NCBI GenBank assembly: GCA_958496175.1
Contig: OY292275.1
Span: 52,529,701 to 52,593,700, forward strand
Direction: 5' to 3'
DNA: 64,000 bases
From: Sisyra terminalis
Lineage: Eukaryota > Arthropoda > Insecta > Neuroptera > Sisyridae
Made by a program: the position numbers and the translations under genes. The notes below the pieces were generated by a model. That model was not told where the DNA came from, searched no databases, and worked only from the letters and a program-made list of their open reading frames with translations. Positions 34,446-47,454 of this stretch are shown one piece after another. Each line of letters opens with the position of its first letter. Position 1 is the first letter of the stretch.

Positions 34446-36024
34446 GTAAGTGAGCTTTCGAGTATCTTTTGATTCATATACTATCCTGTTTGCATACAAT
34501 TGAAAAGATTACATCTCATATGTTTTTACGAGCAAATAATTTCAAAGAAAATGAAGTAAAATTTCAGCTTTTCGTGTATCTATATGATGGAAAGTTGAAT
34601 ACTTTTACTCCAGCATAGGAGACGCATACAAATGTGCAATAATTGCATACACTCAAGTTAACTCTAAAAGTTGTCATCTTGCGGTTATTATACAGCGACA
34701 TTTTATGTGAAAATTTATTTAAATTTACGAGAGAACTTTCCGAAAAAATACCATTTATGATTTTTCACTGGTGAAATATTCAAGATGCTTTTATTCCAAT
34801 AAAAATATCCATAGCTTGTAAATTTCACCGAGTATGACATTTAAATACAATTCAATTTCAATATATCACATTTAAAAGTTTCGAAAAAATCAATTATTAC
34901 TTTTTGGCACAATTTTGCGTTTCTTAACGATAAAATTTATCGGTTAGCCACGGCGTTCAATTAAATCCAATAGATGTGAATAATAAAACCGACCTTTGTG
35001 AGTTATCAACAAGAACGGAAGCTTTCATTGGAATACCAGCCATTTGCTATACTCTATGTAAATTTCTCCAATTATTATCACTTCTATTGTTCTGCCATTA
35101 TGAAACTTTATGAAATGATTTCATTTTATCTATCAACAGTATATTGAACGATAAAATTCTTTGGTAATCTTTTCGAAAAAACTTTTTACTTTAAAACTTT
35201 TTTATTAATTCCTCATTCGTCAGATTTAAAACAATACATAGATATATATACGGACTTAAAGCTTCATCGTATAAGTTATAATATCAAACTTATTATTTTT
35301 GTTAGTCTCGAGAAAAATTCAAACTTTTTTTAAGCTGTAATGAGGAAGTCTTCTTTTTCAATAAGCATTCCAGAAGAAAATTATTCATTATACAAAAAAA
35401 AAAACCCCGAATAAATGTTTTCAACAAAACGATATACTTCGTATACGTATTTCATTCATAAAGACCAACAGTATTGATTTTTTTTTATGTTAATATTCAT
35501 CTTCAAGAGTTTTATTATATATATAGTTTCTATTTTTCGTCGGTTAAAATGAGTTTAATAAAAGTGTATTTCTCCGTTTAATTTTCGATTAAAGCCTTGT
35601 AAATCCCATTAAAACGTAAAGTGGAACCACAACATTCGGTTTTATCTCTATATAATAATTGGATAAAATATAAAAGGCGTCGGTTTAAAAATTTGTAAAC
35701 ATTGTTTAAATCAAGATGAACTGGAAAACGTGACACTTTTCTTAGCTCAAAGATTTAACGCTTAGAGAAACAAATATGGGTTTTAAAATAATTCAGTTTA
35801 GTACATTCATGTTACCATGTTATTTTTGGAACAATGTGATAAAAATCTAAAATATTTCCACTTGTATTTCATACATCTTATTTATGAAATACAGTTAAAA
35901 CCGGAACCGACTTTGTTATGATTTAACAAAAGCAAAAATTAAGAACTTTTTCTTCTCCTCTTTTCAAAATGATACACACAAAAAAAGAAAATAATTTCCT
36001 AATGATTTTCCTATATTTTTAAAA
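34446..36024. other. Probable intron, no element recognised
   Basis: AT-rich, without coding stretches or recognisable repeat ends. Confidence 0.4.
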
Positions 36025-36320
36025 TAATATTTCAGGAAAATAATTTCCATAACTATCGGAAACTTTACATATGTTTAGTGGCTAGCAAATACGAGAAAAA
36101 TATTTAAAGCAATTCACTAACATCTGATGATAGCTCACACATACTCCACTGCAAGTGGCTATTAGCAATTGGGATTGGAAGATTTATAGATGTTCTTTTG
36201 TTTTGATTAATGAAAATTTGCAAATTTAATTAAGCCATCTCCAGTCAACGTCATCTACATATACAAATACGTATTGCGATGAATCGTTTAGTGCGTTTTG
36301 TAATTTCATTCCTCATATAC
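36025..36320 (+). repeat. Dispersed repeat family, copy B
   Basis: Homologous to 13880-14200 and 44745-45070: ATATTTCAGGAAAATA at the start, GTGGCTATTAGCAATTGGGA, TTGTTTTGATTAATGAAAAT and GCGATGAATCGTTTAGTGCG. The TGACGTCA palindrome of the other two copies is mutated here. Confidence 0.6.
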
Positions 36321-36568
36321 AAAACTCAAAAGACAGAAATTTTAATTTGCTTTATGTTTTTAATTGACTTGCATTTGACCTTTATAATTTTAGACTGAAT
36401 AATAGGCCAAAAGATCGAAGCCAAATATAAATTAGTTAAACTAAAGCCTTTAAAATAAATAATTGTCATACAGTTTATATAATCTATTAAATATTATATC
36501 GTATTATTATTTACAAAGTAACATTATAAACATAAATTTGGACAAAATTTCAAACAAAAATTATTATA

Positions 36569-36640
36569 CTGACGTATTGAGCGGAAACGTATTTTGATTG
36601 CTAAGCAATCTTCTTCAGTGGTCATCACTGATCACTGTTA
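36569..36640 (-). ncRNA. Degenerate hammerhead-ribozyme-like motif
   Basis: On the minus strand: CTGAAGA (fits the conserved CUGANGA box), then a perfect stem-loop GATTGC-TTA-GCAATC (36596-36610), then AAAA where GAAA is required, then ACGT...ACGTC, which could form a short stem III ending in a GUC cleavage triplet. Penelope-like elements are known to carry minimal type I hammerhead ribozymes in their terminal repeats, and this motif lies beside a Penelope RT fragment on the same strand. Stem I pairing is not convincing, and the GAAA-to-AAAA change should abolish cleavage. Confidence 0.4.
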
Positions 36641-36644
36641 TACT

Positions 36645-36983
36645 TAAGCCAGTTATACTTTAAAATTATTTCGCCTCAATATTTTCAAAACCTGTGTTAA
36701 CGTTTCCATGTATTCCTGAAGGGAATTGGAATAAATAACGATATCGTCCATATAGACTAAACAATTTTTTCCTAGCGAGTGACGTAATATATTGTCCTTG
36801 GCTCTTTGAATTGTGGCTTTGGCATTTTTCAAACCAAAAGTCGTCCGCGTAAATTCGTAGTGAACGCTGTTTTGGGGATATCTTTGGGGTCCATTTCTAT
36901 ATGATGAAATCCTGAAGCTAAATCTAGAGTTGTGAAATAATTAAATTTACCCAATTTATCAAGGATTTCAGAAATGTTGGATA
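36645..36983 (-). pseudogene. Ty3/Gypsy reverse transcriptase fragment
   Basis: Minus strand: [39 protein letters not shown], then after a small deletion [34 protein letters not shown] and VLKILRRNNFKV. These are Gypsy RT motifs A, B and C, with the catalytic YMDD intact. The deletion removes the usual ENG before HYEF and shifts the frame. Only about 110 residues of RT are present, with no LTR, protease, RNase H or integrase. Both ends abut Penelope-type sequence, so this is an inserted or template-switched piece. Confidence 0.8.
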
Positions 36984-37390
36984 TTGAAATATTTGCCAAG
37001 AAAGGTGACAGCCAATTGCCCATGGCCGTGCCTTATGATTGTCGGTAAAATTAACCTTTAAATTGAAAAATGGTTTGGTTCATACAATGTTTCGTTAATT
37101 TGACATATTTATTTAACCCTGGTTGTAATATTATATTGTTTTTATACAATCTTCTAACACTGCCACTGTTAAAATGATAGAAACACTAGGGAACAAAGCA
37201 TTGCCATCGAAAGATATAAACCGTTCCGTGGTTTTTCGTTTTAAATCCTTGATCCTTCCGATTAAATACAATTGTTTTTATTGAAAAGCCTTCGGGTACC
37301 CCTAAGTTGTTGAAACGTTTACATTGCCATTTAGCAAGTTAGTATGCCACAGTATTCATGCTAGTAACAGGATTAGTATTTTATTCAAAG
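36984..37390 (-). pseudogene. Penelope-like element reverse transcriptase fragment
   Basis: From 37390 downward, with frame slips: NPVTSMNTVAY (compare the Penelope RP(I/V)VS..NT..Y motif), LIGRIKDLKRKTTERFISFD, GNALFPSVSIILTVAVLED (RT motif A, normally FDV.ALFPSVP), then [16 protein letters not shown] (motif B, GT.MG..LSP..A.I). Translation then passes directly into the Gypsy fragment within one open frame (36829-37023). Stops follow KTI and several other points. The catalytic Asp of motif A is displaced. No endonuclease is found adjacent. Confidence 0.75.
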
Positions 37391-39194
37391 GTAATTAAAA
37401 TATGATTAAAAAAACATCCTGAAATACTGGCAAAAAGCATTTGAGTAATTAATATTTAATCATACATAGATAGTTAGGCACTACACAACGCACTGTAATT
37501 AAAAACCGAAATCAATGATTTATTGCATAAATTTTCGTGTTTACAGTTTCATGTTTAATGAGACATTACAAAAAAATAAAATTAAAAGAAAAAGAAAAAG
37601 TTGCAAAAAACACTGTTTTTTTATTTAAGTAAAAATTTTCATGCAAACGTTACATCAATTATAATCAATCCAACGAAAAATGTAAAACTAATGAAATTTT
37701 ATTAAACTATTTGTTAACTGCGACAAAACCCAATAGAACATTAAACAATTCATCAAAAATTTAATTAGTGTTAAAATATACACATTTTGAATTTTAGGAA
37801 TCATTAAGTATGTTTGTATTTTTTTTCAAAAACTGTGTCTTTTTTCTTAACAATTTTTTTTGTCTTAACATATTATTTTGAATCTTAATTTTTCTTTGCC
37901 AGAAACAATGTTTATGCATAATTGATTTTTCAACCATTTTAGTGTACGTATACATTTGTTTAATTTAATAATTAGAATATTTTCATTCCTTTTAAGGGTA
38001 AACAGCTTAGTTTCTCATTTTGCAAATGTGTGTAAAATCTGTCCCCCATCGAAAGCATGTATTTAAATGAATTTGCATCAGTTAATGTAAACATATAATA
38101 ATTAATGCTCATGTATGCGGCTCACGTGTGTGGTTGATGTAGATGAGTGCTTGACAAACATATGGTGGTTTATTATATAGTGTGAGAATCTACAGAGAAT
38201 GCTGAATTCAATAGTAGATGGAAATGGAAACGTGTAAGTCTTACTTTCTAAGTAGGTACAGACAAAATCTCATACTACTAATCCAGTCGAACCTAAACGG
38301 TACATTCCGGTAGATAACTTAACATCAAAGGTGAGAATATGTTCCATAATCTACGCTTAAATTGTATTTAAGCTCTGATATAATGTTCCTTATACATACC
38401 CGAAACGCAAATAAACTTTGTACAAAATGTGTTCCATCCAAAACTGTGGTTTTCTTCTATTGTTACTTTATTAAAAATTTAGAAAAACAACATCGAATTC
38501 TCAATTTGAGTTCTTTCAAAAAACAAATATTGCTTTTAGTTGCAAATTGATTTTTCGATTTGAAATAAAACTGTAATTAACTATGCAAAAGAATCAAATT
38601 GCATTTTGAAAATTGGAGCAAATATTTTCCTATTTTGTGAAATAGTATCAGAAATTAAAATTAGACGGACAAATTCGTTTAAGAGAATCGTTGATAATTG
38701 AATTTGAAACAAAATCAATTTTTCCGAGTACATTTATATAAATTTGAAATGTAAATCAAAAAATGTTTCAGAAATAAAATACGTGTTTTTTTTATTTTTA
38801 ATGTTCAATTTCAAACGTTGAAACTCAGATTTCTTTTTTACTAGAGGATTCGGTGAACTTCGTACCACCTAAAATTAATTGATATCGGTCATATTGTCAC
38901 ATCTTTAATTATTAATACGGATTTAATTAAATATGCTTATTTATGCTTGATTATAACAAATAACCGCATATTTTAAATATACATTATGTTTTTAAACCAT
39001 TCTATACCTGCACTTTTCGAACTTTTCATACTACGGCCTCTAAAATCAGAAAAAAGATCCAAGATATCCTTCCCCAAAAATTGTTGTCTTTAGTGACCTA
39101 CAGTAATGTATTTATGTGTCATTAATTATTATAGATTTTTTTCGTGGCTCTCTTTCAGGAGCTTCAGGGCAGCTACCCCCCCAAGTTTCAAAAG
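37391..39194. other. AT-rich stretch, probable intron
   Basis: Apart from the weak exon candidate at 38181-38233, nothing is recognised. Confidence 0.4.
38181..38233 (+). CDS. Weak candidate exon downstream of 34339-34445
   Basis: It follows a TTTATTATATAG acceptor-like sequence and ends at GT|GTAAGTC, a good donor. Read in the phase left by the 34339-34445 exon, it is open and encodes CENLQRMLNSIVDGNGN. The acceptor has a poor pyrimidine tract, and 53 bases is short, so chance is a real alternative. I do not recognise the protein. Confidence 0.27.
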
Positions 39195-39425
39195 CACTGT
39201 TCTATGTAATCTCGAACGCTTCCATATAATCTTTGTAATTCTTTCAAAGTAAAATAACATTGGCTTAATGTAAAATTGGATCATTCTTTGGCGAAGGTTT
39301 TTCGGAAAAGTTGTTCAAATTGTTTCAATTCTGCACTTAATTTCTTAATCTGGGTCAAGTTCTGTAATGAAGCATTGCGGTGACTCTTTTTATATTTATT
39401 AGCATTTTTCTTGAAATTCACTGCA
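39195..39425 (-). pseudogene. Unrecognised coding-like remnant
   Basis: One minus-strand frame stays open for about 75 codons except for a single TGA. It reads VNFKKNANKYKKSHRNASL, QIKKLSAELKQFEQLFRKTF, then (after the stop) LSQCYFTLKELQRLYGSV and DYIEQCF. It is Lys/Glu-rich with a heptad-like middle. No family motif is recognised. It lies beside a cluster of GGATTGCAATCC-type repeats, which suggests a DNA transposon context, but this is inference. Confidence 0.3.
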
Positions 39426-39572
39426 AGAGATTGCAACCCTGCACTGTTTCTAATCCCACGGGATTTTTGCTGGATTGACTTTGTAACGCGAAATCCTGTG
39501 GAATCCCGCAGAGCCTAAAATTGAACCGGATCCCACTGGATTGTGCAATCCCACTTTGCTGGATTGCAATCC
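39426..39572. repeat. Cluster of degenerate GGATT/AATCC repeats
   Basis: About seven variants of a 6-10 base GGATTG or AATCCC(A/G)C motif lie on both strands within 150 bases, including GGATTGCAATCC and AATCCCACGGGATT palindromes. The block is clearly GC-richer than its surroundings. It resembles the sub-terminal repeats of a DNA transposon. On the minus strand a CAGTG precedes it. Confidence 0.45.
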
Positions 39573-42500
39573 CTATTCACTGCTTTAGTACTCTAAATAT
39601 AGTTAAATCTCGATCATAGTTTTTTTGTGAGATATTTTTGATTGTGTATATAATATTCTGGGAAATTTTTACTTCTTTTCATCTGTCCCTTTTTAGATTT
39701 TGACTTCAGGAAATTTACGTTTTAAGGTTTTCGACCATTTTTGTAAAGCTCTAGAAAGAAAAGGAGTGCATTCTTAGGACTAAAACTTATACTGCAGATT
39801 GGTATAAAAGTTTTAAACATAAAAAAAGAAAATTCATTAGCTAATCACTATTCCTTCATAAAATTTTATAGTCTTAAAAAGTACCAATTTAAAGATTTTT
39901 CGAAGTTTTTGCAAAATTAAATTGTCTGATTTTCTTTCATAGTGGAAAAATTAAATATGAATATTGAAGACATAAAGTTTATATGGTATTATGCTGAATC
40001 CACTGGTTTTTGAATTATTCTGATATCTTTAAAAATAGCTTGGCATTTAAATTTTCCGCAGATCACCTGTTTCAATAAAATTTGCCCAACTAATAAATAA
40101 TATTTTTTCCAATTCAAATAAGTATAATTTTCATTGCAAAAAAAATCTTAAATTTTCTTAAATCTTAATTAATGTTCTTTTTAAAAAATATAATTTTAAA
40201 GCATTTATTACCTATGGCTGTAATTTTATTAATTAAAAGAATTCTACAATGTTGACTTTATAATATAAATAGGCTATTCTACAATAGCACGATGCTCATT
40301 AACTTCGATTAATGGAATATTCATGGTTTCAAGGTTTGCTAATCAACTAGTTTGTTATGTTCCAATTAGACAGATTGTAGACGCACGTAAAATAGTTATA
40401 TGGATTAATAAATTGTATGCAGAAAATGGTAAATATATAATTATCTATTTATTGCAAATGTCAACTGTTGTCTGTTTAATGTCTGACTTTATAGCAATTA
40501 CTGAAGTTAGATCTATAATTTAGATATTCAAATTTACGCATTAAACTTTCATTCAAATTAATAAACCTCAATTTATTCAATATTTTTGAAAAATAATCAC
40601 CTATATTAATTTTAGAAATAATTAAAATTGTTTTGGGAAAGTTTAACAATGTTTTTAACATTCGACTGATTGAATTTATGACGTTTTTTTTTCTTACTTT
40701 TTTGAGTAAAAAAATGTTAAATTGAAATTCCTGAAATGAACTTTGTTACTAAAAGGATATTTTAAAATACAGAAATGTCTAAACAGGTTGTGCTAAAAAT
40801 GAAAAACGGAATGGACGTGTTCAAGTACGTGGAAAAAATCCATAAATATCGAAACCTCAACACCAGATCATGCAATGTTAGATTTACTTTCGGCATTCTT
40901 AAAACAATATTGATTTTTTTTGCATTTCAATTGATGCGACATAGAAAATAGTAATGTAATGCTAAATTATTTTTCCACTATTTTATTTTTAATTAAAGCC
41001 ATGTTAAATTAATTATCTAATTTTTTAGACCATACCGAGTGAATACTAACATCTCCTACAAATGAGAGTTTTGATCTTTTAAATGGAAAAAAAAAACGGT
41101 ACTCATCCTCTCGCGGGCTTAAAAAGAGCTTCACCTTTTACTTAATTTAACTGGAACATCAAGTATCTTCATAAAAGCAAAGCCATTAGTATGTTCCATT
41201 AAAAAGAAAAGGAAACTAGCTAAAAATAATTGTTATTAATCGTCTAGAAGGCACGTTTTAAATCACGTTCCGAGTGGAGATCATTTATTATTTTTTCAGC
41301 TATATTAACCACACTATTTTTAAGAGCTTACACGCGAATTTTGTTTTATCTTTCCTCTAATCCTTCAACAAAAAAGATAATAAATTTATTATCCTACGCT
41401 CTTCATATGCATCATATTAATATTGCGCGGAAAGTTTCTTTTACTTACAATGCACCATCGAAGTGCTAAAGAACTCTTCATATTGGTCTATCTTTCTATC
41501 TTTCTATGTTAATATTTTATTTTTTAATAACCAAAGCTGATATAAGTCTGCAGTTTGTTATAAATATATATTTACAGTTCTATTTTATGACCAAAAGACA
41601 GTTTTCTCTTAAAAGCGGCTTTATGCAATTTATGGTTTCAAACATAAGCATCTATATTTTACTAAACCGGCGCCACTACCAAGCTTATCAACATTAATAA
41701 ATATAGAAGTTGACAACAATCAATAAAAATAATTTCTTTTTAAGCTTCTTTATGATCGTGTTTGTTACGTATATTCCTAGAAAATTTAGTGCATCATTTT
41801 TACCATTATATCTACTCTTTTTTTACTTGGAAATATATTCCTGGTACTAGTTGTTTATAAATCAGAAAGTGTTCTCTAAACTCCTTTTCCCATTTTTTTT
41901 TGTTCCAGTTTAATTAGCAAAAAGATTGTAACAGCCAACATTGTTCCTAAGAGCCGTAATGCAATTAAACGTGAAAGAGCTTGTCAGTTTGATTCCTTTT
42001 GCATACAAATTGAACTCTTCTTGACTACTGTATGATAAGCACAATGTTGAGAAATTGTACAATGTAATATTATTCTAATTATAATGAAGCACGAATCAAA
42101 GGGAATGAATGAGATAGGAAACAGATTGAATAGTCGAAGAATGATTCGTAGTGTTAATTTCATATGGGAATCTTATCCAACTTTCATAAAGCCTGGGAAA
42201 TTGATTAGCAAAGTATATGTTCAAGACAGTCAATTAAGTCAAGGAAGTAATCTTTAAAGTGCAGAAGATTAAAGGGATCTATTAGATAATAAGTATCACC
42301 TAGAAAAAAAAACCATTTCGAATGTTAACTCAATTAGTATACTGTATAAAGTTTGCATAATGTTTATACTTTATTTCGCTAAATTGTTCCATTTATATCT
42401 TATTCAGTCGTTTTGTAAGTTGACAATACAGAAGTTTTGCATGAAATTTCGAACGAAAAGTTCATATAAAAGCATAGTATATTTTCTCCTCTCTGTTAGC

Positions 42501-44744
42501 ATTCCATTAAGGGATTATATACAGTAAGAAGGCCGAAAAATAACGAATTTTCCAGAATTTTTTCAGAGAAATCTTTTAAATTAACTGATCTAAAAATTTG
42601 TACACATATTATGGTATCTTTTAACTGTATTTTAAGACTTAGTATTAGTAAAAATATTTATTTGGAAAGCAGCTACAGCTGATTTCCGGGAGCTCCTCTC
42701 AAAAAAGACGTTTTGCGGTGACCACTATATCTCTGAACTGGATCCTCTGAATTTAAAATACCAAACAGATTTCGTTAAAGTAATGTTAAATCTAGTAATT
42801 AATTGAAGGAATAAGCAAAATAATTTTTTTTGACCAAATGGTGGTTCCTCAAAAAAAAAACGATTTTTGACCAAAATTTCGGCCTTAAATTGTTTATAAA
42901 AAAAATATTTCTCGGTGAGAAACAATCTTCGATTAATTACTAAAAAGTATATTTCAGAAGCTCGTATTAAAATCTGAGACTAATCGGTTTAGCCGTTTTG
43001 GAGTAATGTTGGTCACCGACTTTGAAAACACCATTTTAAGAAAAACGCGTTTAAAGTTTGAAAAGCACTTTACGTAGAATAAAAACGCCTTTTCAAATTT
43101 GCGTGTAACTTCGAAAATATTCACCGGAACGATATGAAATTTTCTGTATGTATTCTTAAATATATGTACATTAAGAAAAAAAATAAAAAAAATCGATTTT
43201 TTTAAAATTCTAACTGCATATAACCTCTTAAGAAGCAGTTTTTTTTTCTAAAATAATAATAGTTTTTTCCTTATAAATGTCACACCAGAAAAAGATATAT
43301 TTTCTATTGATTCACAATATGTGCAATTGCTTTTTTGTTAAAAAAAGTGTACTAAAATTAGCACAAAATTTTAATTGTTTTGCTTTTCTTATGTCCTTTT
43401 TAATTCACCTCTGCTGAGTTGTAGTTAAATTGATATTTGGCTCAAATGGTAAATAACCACCAACGGAAGATTGAAAACTATTTCTGGATAAAATATTTGT
43501 TTAAAAAGAATTGCATGTATACCTAAAGGAAAACTTTACAAAAGATAAAATTTCTTGATTTATAAATATCAAACATTGAAAATACGAATTTTACCAGTTT
43601 TCGTGGTATTCTTGGAGGAAAATATATTATTTTTGAAGAAAAAGTAACTCCGATAAGCTCAAATATTTGATTTTTAAGAGAATCGCATGTGAAAATTTTA
43701 AATATATTTACAAATTCTTTATTAGTACTTCACTAATTATTAAAGTTATGATTTTTTTTCTTTTTCCAACAAATAGCCTCTTCATTTTCTCAAGTGGTTA
43801 AATTCTGCCCTCCAAAGTCTCGTTTATCCTTAGCATAAAGGTCTCCAAATTGAAGAAATCCATTTCTTATTTAAATCATAAAATACACTTCCATCTTTGA
43901 TTTTCAAATATACTCAATTTATCTAAAGCTTATCTCCGATTAAATACTTTCCCGTAATAGGGGCAACATTAATTCTATTAACCCAAAATAATATTTACCT
44001 GTTAAGGAAGTTCTCTCCAGGAAAAAAGGGTATGGAAAGGAGAACAACGTATTTAAACCTTTTTGTAATCCTATATAGAGTTTTTGATAGCATTTATAGT
44101 TTATAACTATTAGTAAAATTGGTATGCATCTTAAAACAGTAGGTGTTTTACGAAAATATTGTTTTTTTTTTAAATAATTTTGATAATTTTGGAACGTTCA
44201 CAACATCAAAATAAGAACGCAATTTAATTAATTTTTTTCAACAAAAGATTTTTTTTTCTTTGTTCCATAAATTATATATGAAAAGACCTAGATATACAAC
44301 CATGGTGACAGAGCTGCGAAAATATATTTTAATGCTACTTAAGGGGTGTGTTAGCATAAATAAAATACTAAGACCCTAGAAGCTTCCGATGTCTATCTCT
44401 ATAGTTGTTGAGAAAAAAATATATTAAGTAAAAAACATAAAAAAAAATCTTAGTATTAACTTACCGATTTGCTAAAATTTTTCGAAAATATTTTAGCATT
44501 AGGATAATTTTTTTTTTTTTATTTTCATTTGACAAAATCATAATTCCTTATTGTAGTTTTCATACAATGTTTAATATATAATTACATTTAATTGAAATAA
44601 AATTCTCAGTTTATAATTTCATTTAGTTTAAATTTGAATGAAATATTTTTTTTCTATTAAACAAACTTAGCTTTAAGCTTTTGCTGTAGTATTACTTAAT
44701 GTATTTATAAATCTAAGTCTTTAATCCCTTTAATGATAATGCAT
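39573..44744. other. AT-rich stretch, no recognised gene
   Basis: About 5 kb without a recognisable TE protein. 42510-43150 is a less AT-rich block with a recurring style of sequence (for example GTGACCACTATATCTCTGAAC and GTTGGTCACCGACTTTG) that may be an unknown repeat. A 58-codon plus-strand open frame at 40775 has no recognisable motif. Confidence 0.4.
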
Positions 44745-45070
44745 TTATCGAAAAGTTCCTAGTGACGTCATAGAACGCAGAAAACGTTCTATTGCGTATA
44801 TGCATTGTATTATGTACAACGGCATTGAATATGGGAGTGGTTTCGTTAAATTTTCAAATTTTCAATAATCAAAACAAATGAACATTTTTAAATCTCGCAA
44901 CCCCATTGGCTAATAGCCTCTTGCATTGAATGATGTGTACTCTTGTCTGATATAGTAGTGCATTGTTTAATGCATTCAATTCGCATTAAATTGGCGCTCA
45001 TCGTTTACTACACTGAATATAGGGATATTAAGCTTATTGATGGAATTCTTCCCTGAATTATTATTGAATG
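44745..45070 (-). repeat. Dispersed repeat family, copy C
   Basis: Inverted relative to copies A and B. On the minus strand it holds GATGAGCGCCA, GCTATTAGCCAATGGGG, ATTTAAAAATGTTCATTTG, TTTTGATTATTGAAAATTTG, TATACGCAATAGAACGTTTT and the palindrome TGACGTCA (44764-44771). Confidence 0.65.
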
Positions 45071-47377
45071 AATGTAGAAAAAATAGTATCTACAAAATGA
45101 ACATTTCTATACATTAAATTTTTTTATCTTTTTTTGTGTGTATATTTACATATTTTATTTAGGTTTCAAGTACAAGTGCTTATTATTTAGGTTAAGCAAA
45201 AGCCATTACCAATATGCGTGGAAGGGAAGTGGTTTTTATATTTTCCCTATGAAGTATATTAGTATGAGGTTTATTTATATTTTCCCTAACCTATCAAGAA
45301 ACTAGGAAAAATAGGTATTTCATAGATAATATATAAAACTTCAAAAAACAATTTTTACACCGATTCCCAAATTGTTTTATAGTTGAAAAAAAAAATATAA
45401 GTCTTCAATAGTTATAAACTTTTTATTTATTTTTTAGTTTTATAAAAAAGGCATTATCCTCCCTTTAACTTTATTCAAATTATTGATGTTTTTTTCTGTT
45501 TATACCTTAATGATTTTTTTCACAAAAATCAATTGAGTTAAAGTTCTACATCATCCAAGATCTTAGTATTTAGTTATTAACTAACCATCTCTTAACAAGC
45601 ATTAAAATATCTATTAGGGATCAATACACTATACTGATGTAATCCCAGACTCTTTAGTACAATTTTTTCCCCATAAAACTTGTGTATTTTTTTGTAATAT
45701 TACTAATATATTTCTATTAATTTCTTTCAACAGCGTTTAAGTACTTAATTTTCAGACGCCAAAGATATTGTTTCTCATTTCTGCTATGATTTGTCATAAT
45801 TGAATTGTTAATTCCTTAAAAAAGAAAATAACTTTAAATTAAAATTCTTCCAGCAATAAATCGAGTACCAAAGTTTGAAATTGCAAAATTGATGATAAAA
45901 AAAAACATCAAAAAGTATCTTTTTACTACGAGTAGTACATAGTAGCTTAATCGCATTAAAACAATATGAAAAAATTCCCTGTTCAAAATTTAATTACTAA
46001 AAGACTAAATTTAAGTAGTTCTTTGATAGTTGCCTACTTGAAAAGTCCTCACTCGAAAGTTGCCCACATAGAAATTAACCCACAGCTTAAAATATGTATT
46101 TTGTTTATTATTTAATTAAAGTTATTTTGTTATTTGTATTGCAAAAACAATTAAATTTTTTTTTAAGTTTTTAATGTAAAATTAATAAAAAATAAGAGCT
46201 CATGTCCTTTTATTGACGTTAATTTTTGGTAACGTTTCAATTTCTACTTAGTCCTTACTTTCGTTCACGATTTTTTTTTCAATTTTCAATTCAATTTTAA
46301 AATCGTATAAAAGCGATATACTTTCAATACTGTTAAAATACTAAAAATAAAATAACATTTTGTTTATTTTCAATCCAAAAATCAGTAACTCTAGGTTTAA
46401 TAAATATAGCTATTAATCTAAACCATAAGAATTTACATGAGGAAAATATAGAAGTAGTAAGAACCATTTGATTTGAAAATAACTATATTAAATCATTTAT
46501 AAGCATGCGTATAAAGAAATTTTAAAAGATCAGAAAAAAATGACAACATCGAAATTACAAACAGTCCAAATCCAAAAAAAACAAACACCATTATTTTAAG
46601 TTTCCATATATTAAAAGCCGCAGTTTTGAGGTTTCCCAAACCTCGACTTAGTGAACCGTATAAGAATAAAAACCACTGAATTATGAATAATCAGAGTTAT
46701 GGACAATAAAACAATGTATAATAAATATTTAAAAATGGTAACTTATTTAACTTTCACCAAAAGTTTTCTAAAACTTTTAATGGATAAGTTATATACTTAT
46801 TAGTAAACTGATGAGGGAAATGGTTTCAAAGAATTTGCTTAGAGTTTAGACTATTGGTCTTAAAGCGGTCAATATTATTAGATATTGGAGTAATATATAG
46901 ATAATACAAACTACCTTAATATCATTTTTGAAACAATTAAAAGTAAATATTAAATCAAACTAAGATATATTGCATCATTAATATTACTTCTATAACAGTG
47001 GCCATATACGGTAGGGCTGAAATATTTGTTCGTTGTATGGAAATTGATAGTTGAGGCTTGATTATTTTTAAGTATAAAACTTTTTTCTTCCGAAAAACGT
47101 AAATTATATTTATATAAAGTCTGACTAATTGATTTTGTTTGCATAATTAATTGTTCGTATTTTTTTTTCAAATTCGTAGATTAAAGTTTATCAGATTTAT
47201 TCTATTGAAAGTTGTATCCTATCCTATTTCACTGCTATTTGTTCTAGATAATTTTTGTAATTTGTTAGTCTAGCAGCTTGACATTAAAGTAAAGATTTGA
47301 TATCAAAAAGACGGTTTTGAATTATTAAGCAATTGAACGCGAAGTTTCTGTGAAAGGCAGATGGGACACAGTCTTAC
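45071..47377. other. AT-rich stretch, no gene seen
   Basis: No recognised coding stretch or element ends. The open frame at 46950-47171 lacks any family signal. Confidence 0.5.
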
Positions 47378-47454
47378 CCATTCGGAATACATTCCACTAC
47401 TAGGACCATTTGCTTTTTGCAGTTGTTGAACAGAAGCATCCACCGCAGGCATAT
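47378..47454 (-). CDS. Candidate host exon on minus strand, unidentified
   Basis: On the minus strand, after GTTCTTTATAGTTTATAG (acceptor-like), the sequence opens MPAVDASVQQLQKANGPSS and ends GMYSEW before GTAAGAC, a good donor. The 77 bases are open in one frame, with codon and base composition unlike the flanks. The ATG could be a start codon or internal. I do not recognise the protein. No second exon on this strand was identified with confidence. Confidence 0.4.

Noticed and set aside
42510..43150. Less AT-rich block starting TTAAGGGATTATATACAG, suspected element end
   Set aside because: I found no inverted partner terminus or coding content, so it is not called as an element.
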